A stretch of 16,703 bases of DNA from Tannerella sp. (GTDB taxonomy: Bacteria; Bacteroidota; Bacteroidia; Bacteroidales; Tannerellaceae). Under the pieces are notes generated by a model, which saw only the letters and a list, made by a program, of their open reading frames with translations, did not search any database and was not told where the DNA came from. Location: contig JAIRKN010000242.1 of assembly GCA_031260095.1 (NCBI GenBank), forward strand, positions 1 to 16,703, read 5' to 3'. A program made the translations under genes and the position numbers. Positions 14,582-16,703 of this stretch are shown piece by piece; the first letter of the stretch is position 1; each line of letters begins with the position of its first letter.

Positions 14582-15079
14582 ATGAAAAAAATTATTGTAT
14601 CAATGTTGTTATTGCTTCCTTTGGGCCTGGCAGCTCAGGAAATGAAAATTGCTGTTGTAAATACACAGGAAGTATTTAATCTTTTGCCCGAACTTTCTAA
14701 TGTAGAAAGTCAGATCGCAACTTTTGCCAAACAATATGAAGATCAGATGAAAGGGATGGAAGATGAATATAATCGTAAATATGCAGATTTGACCGCACAG
14801 AGTGATTCGCTGACAGAAAATATCAGAGTGCTTCGTTTGCAGGAGATTCAGGATATACAGAATCGTCTGGAGAATTTTGTTCCTACAGCGAGGCAGGAAA
14901 TAGAAAAAAAACAGAATGAGTTGGTTGCTCCGTTGCAGGAAAAGATACATAAGGCCATCAAAGAAGTAGCGGATGAAAACGGCTATACTTATGTTATGTC
15001 GCCTCAGGTGATGCTTTATCAGGGAAGTTCGGCGATTGATGCAACAGACAAAGTGAAGGCGAAACTGGGACTGAAATAA
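14582..15079 (+). CDS. skp: OmpH/Skp-family periplasmic chaperone, second copy
   Basis: 165 residues. The signal peptide MKKIIVSMLLLLPLGLAAQE is cleaved after LAA. The mature start MKIAVVNTQEVFNLLPELSN is the Skp first strand and turn. A coiled coil rich in Gln, Glu and Lys spans about 40-125, and the conserved end KIHKAIKEVADENGYTYVM follows. It is clearly a paralogue of the upstream gene (same fold order, same length, both with the ENG/DKGY turn), but most positions differ, so the duplication is old; the same pair is known in Porphyromonas. It has its own promoter box and is followed by a strong terminator, ending the porG-uppS-bamA-skp-skp block. Confidence 0.92.
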   Translation: MKKIIVSMLLLLPLGLAAQEMKIAVVNTQEVFNLLPELSNVESQIATFAKQYEDQMKGMEDEYNRKYADLTAQSDSLTENIRVLRLQEIQDIQNRLENFVPTARQEIEKKQNELVAPLQEKIHKAIKEVADENGYTYVMSPQVMLYQGSSAIDATDKVKAKLGLK

Positions 15080-15095
15080 ATTATACCGAGTATCG

Positions 15096-15140
15096 AAAAG
15101 ATGCCTGTGCCTGTTCAGGCGCAGGCATCTTTTATTTTTA
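15096..15140 (+). terminator. Strong factor-independent terminator after the second skp gene
   Basis: AAAAGATGCCTG (15096-15107) pairs fully with CAGGCATCTTTT (15122-15133). A T/G wobble (15108/15121) and GCCTG-TT-CAGGC extend it to an 18-bp stem with a tiny loop. A T-rich tract (15130-15140) follows. The A-run on the left means it could also work in the other direction. Only 7 bases separate the tract from the murI start codon. Confidence 0.9.
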
Positions 15141-15147
15141 CTGCTAA

Positions 15148-15984
15148 ATGAACAGGAATTATCCTATAGGAATATTCGACTCCGGTTACGGAGGGCTGAC
15201 GATCTTTGAGCATATACGCCGGTTGTTGCCGGGATATGATTACATCTATCTGGGGGATAATGCCCGTGCGCCATACGGCATCCGTTCGTTTGAAATCGTT
15301 TACCGGTTTACACGTCAGGCAGTGAAGAGGCTTTTTGACGAAGGGTGTCCGTTCGTTATACTTGCCTGCAATACGGCTTCTGCAAAGGCGTTGCGTACCA
15401 TACAGCAATGTGATTTACCTGTTTCGGCGGATCCTTCCCGGAGGGTATTGGGGATTATACGTCCTACCGTGGAAATGCTGGGCACATTAAGTAAAACGCA
15501 GCATATTGGGGTGATGGGTACAACCGGAACCATATCCTCCCAATCTTATTCATTGGAGATTGCCAAGCTTTATCCGGATATGACAGTGACAGGCGAAGCT
15601 TGTCCGATGTGGGTGCCGCTTGTGGAGAACCGGGAATATGACAGTGACGGAGCGGATTATTTCATTCGGAAACATCTGGATCACTTGTTTGCGATGGATC
15701 CACAAATTGATACCTTGGTGCTCGGATGTACGCATTACCCGCTTCTTGAGGCTAAAATACGCAAGTATATGCCGGAAGGTGTGAATTTGTTTTTTCAGGG
15801 TCCTTGTGTGGCGGAAAGCCTGAACGATTATCTGTTGCGTCACCCGGAGATGTCTTCCCGCTTGTCGGAAAACGGCTCATGCCGTTTTATGACAACAGAA
15901 TCCGGGGAGAAATTTTCAGAAGCCGCTTCATTGTTCCTGAAACGTTCTGTGGATGTGGAGCAAGTTGCTTTAGGGGATAAATGA
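15148..15984 (+). CDS. murI: Glutamate racemase
   Basis: 278 residues. MurI interconverts L- and D-glutamate, supplying D-Glu for peptidoglycan stem peptides. The N-terminus holds IGIFDSGYGGLTIFEHIRR and YLGDNARAPYG. The two catalytic cysteines are Cys74 in LACNTASAKAL and Cys194 in LGCTHYPLLE. GVMGTTGTISS marks the second domain. All key residues are present. It begins 14 bases after the terminator stem with no TAnnTTTG box between, so its promoter is not visible; see findings. The stop is 11 bases before the dipeptidase gene, suggesting co-transcription. Confidence 0.96.
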   Translation: MNRNYPIGIFDSGYGGLTIFEHIRRLLPGYDYIYLGDNARAPYGIRSFEIVYRFTRQAVKRLFDEGCPFVILACNTASAKALRTIQQCDLPVSADPSRRVLGIIRPTVEMLGTLSKTQHIGVMGTTGTISSQSYSLEIAKLYPDMTVTGEACPMWVPLVENREYDSDGADYFIRKHLDHLFAMDPQIDTLVLGCTHYPLLEAKIRKYMPEGVNLFFQGPCVAESLNDYLLRHPEMSSRLSENGSCRFMTTESGEKFSEAASLFLKRSVDVEQVALGDK

Positions 15985-15995
15985 ATTAACATCTT

Positions 15996-16691
15996 ATGAA
16001 ATCTCTTCGCCTGTTAATTTTTCTTTATCTGTGCCTGTTCATCTCTTGTGGAAATGCACAGAATAAAAAAACGTCCGAATATGACTGGGACGCGAAGATG
16101 AAGGATATGGGGTTGATAGACGTTTGTTTCTGGGAGCCGTTGATACAATCTTATCTGGTATACAAAACCGGAGATAATTTTACGGGAGAGCCATTGTATG
16201 ATTCAACGTTGACCAGAGCCTGGCTCCACCCGCGTGCGGCAAAAATGCTGATACACGCGCAGGATTTGTTGAAAAAAGAGCGGCCGGATTTATCTCTGTT
16301 GATATACGATGCTGCGCGTCCGATGGAAGTGCAGCGGAAAATGGCAGAATGGGTGAAGAAAACAAATAATGAATATTACGTGGCTGATCCTGCAAAAGGA
16401 GGCGGACTGCATAATTATGGGATGGCGGTCGACGTCACATTGGTGGATGAAAACGGGGAATGGTTGCCTATGGGAACGCCTTTTGATTTCTTCGGGCCGG
16501 AAGCCCATACGGATAAAGAAGAGGATTTGCTGAAAAAACGCCGGATCTCTCCGTCCGAATATAAGAACCGCAAATTTCTCCGGCGTATCATGGAAAAAGC
16601 AGGATTTAAGTCCGTTGCCAGCGAATGGTGGCATTTCAATGCCTGTTCACGTGAAGAAGCAAAGGAAAAATACTTATTAATAGACCGGTAA
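15996..16691 (+). CDS. ddpX: D-Ala-D-Ala dipeptidase (VanX/DdpX type, peptidase M15D), lipoprotein
   Basis: 231 residues. MKSLRLLIFLYLCLFISC gives a lipoprotein signal with Cys18; the following GNAQNKK lacks acidic residues, so a periplasm-facing lipoprotein is more likely than a surface one (inference). The zinc-dependent D,D-dipeptidase core is complete: Arg108 in YDAARPMEVQ, His139 and Asp146 in GGGLHNYGMAVDVTLVD, and Glu210 and His213 in EWWHFN. It hydrolyses free D-Ala-D-Ala. VanX itself is cytoplasmic and acts in vancomycin resistance; here no vanH or vanA-like ligase is adjacent and the protein is exported, so recovery of D-Ala from wall turnover is the more likely role. It sits directly behind murI, another D-amino-acid enzyme. 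Confidence 0.9.
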   Translation: MKSLRLLIFLYLCLFISCGNAQNKKTSEYDWDAKMKDMGLIDVCFWEPLIQSYLVYKTGDNFTGEPLYDSTLTRAWLHPRAAKMLIHAQDLLKKERPDLSLLIYDAARPMEVQRKMAEWVKKTNNEYYVADPAKGGGLHNYGMAVDVTLVDENGEWLPMGTPFDFFGPEAHTDKEEDLLKKRRISPSEYKNRKFLRRIMEKAGFKSVASEWWHFNACSREEAKEKYLLIDR

Positions 16692-16703
16692 AGCCTTTTC
16701 CCC

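Noticed and set aside
15996..16691. Vancomycin-resistance vanX
   Set aside because: No vanH, vanA/B or vanRS-like genes are adjacent in what is visible, and the protein is an exported lipoprotein, unlike VanX.

Overview
The window looks like chromosomal DNA of a Bacteroidales bacterium. The basis is gene content (TamL lipoprotein, a PorG/DUF6089 protein followed by uppS, bamA and two skp genes, a DUF6242-type lipoprotein), many lipoproteins with short S-C lipoboxes, and promoters of the Bacteroidetes type (TTTG about 19 bases upstream of TAnnTTTG) in place of Shine-Dalgarno signals. The order porG-uppS-bamA-skp-skp is the one I recall from Porphyromonas, so a member of the Porphyromonadaceae/Tannerellaceae/Dysgonomonadaceae side is likely. 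The species cannot be named from this.

Layout. 1-377 (-): 5' part of a TrmH/SpoU RNA methyltransferase, running off the left edge. 454-2808 (+): tamL, divergent from it, with two back-to-back TACATTTG boxes between them. 2809-3149: a 341-base convergent intergenic region holding two 80-bp copies of a hairpin-forming dispersed repeat. 3150-4430 (-): a lipoprotein with two DUF1080 domains and its own well-formed promoter. 4515-6552 (-): operon prmC-recX-comF. 6704-7744 (+): ribD, divergent from prmC. 7745-8246: a 42-bp tandem repeat array (eight units, each made of two 21-bp half units) and then a promoter. 8247-9620 (+): a DUF6242-like lipoprotein with Asp-box/kelch-like repeats. 9714-13928 (+): porG-like gene, uppS and bamA, nearly contiguous. 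14001-15079 (+): two skp/ompH genes, closed by a strong hairpin terminator. 15148-16691 (+): murI and a D-Ala-D-Ala dipeptidase lipoprotein.

Functionally the window is dominated by envelope building. UppS makes the lipid carrier, MurI makes D-glutamate for peptidoglycan, and the VanX-type dipeptidase trims D-Ala-D-Ala. Skp proteins escort unfolded outer-membrane proteins to BamA, TamL is the second Omp85-family assembly factor, and the PorG-like protein is a small outer-membrane barrel related to a type IX secretion component. The rest is housekeeping: release-factor methylation (PrmC), RecA modulation (RecX), ComF and riboflavin synthesis (RibD).

No phage, transposase, CRISPR or defence island is present, and the genes are ordinary core genes. 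The most unusual thing is the 21/42-bp repeat array between ribD and the DUF6242-like gene. Its conserved GAACTCA core recurs every two helical turns, and palindromes form at some unit junctions.
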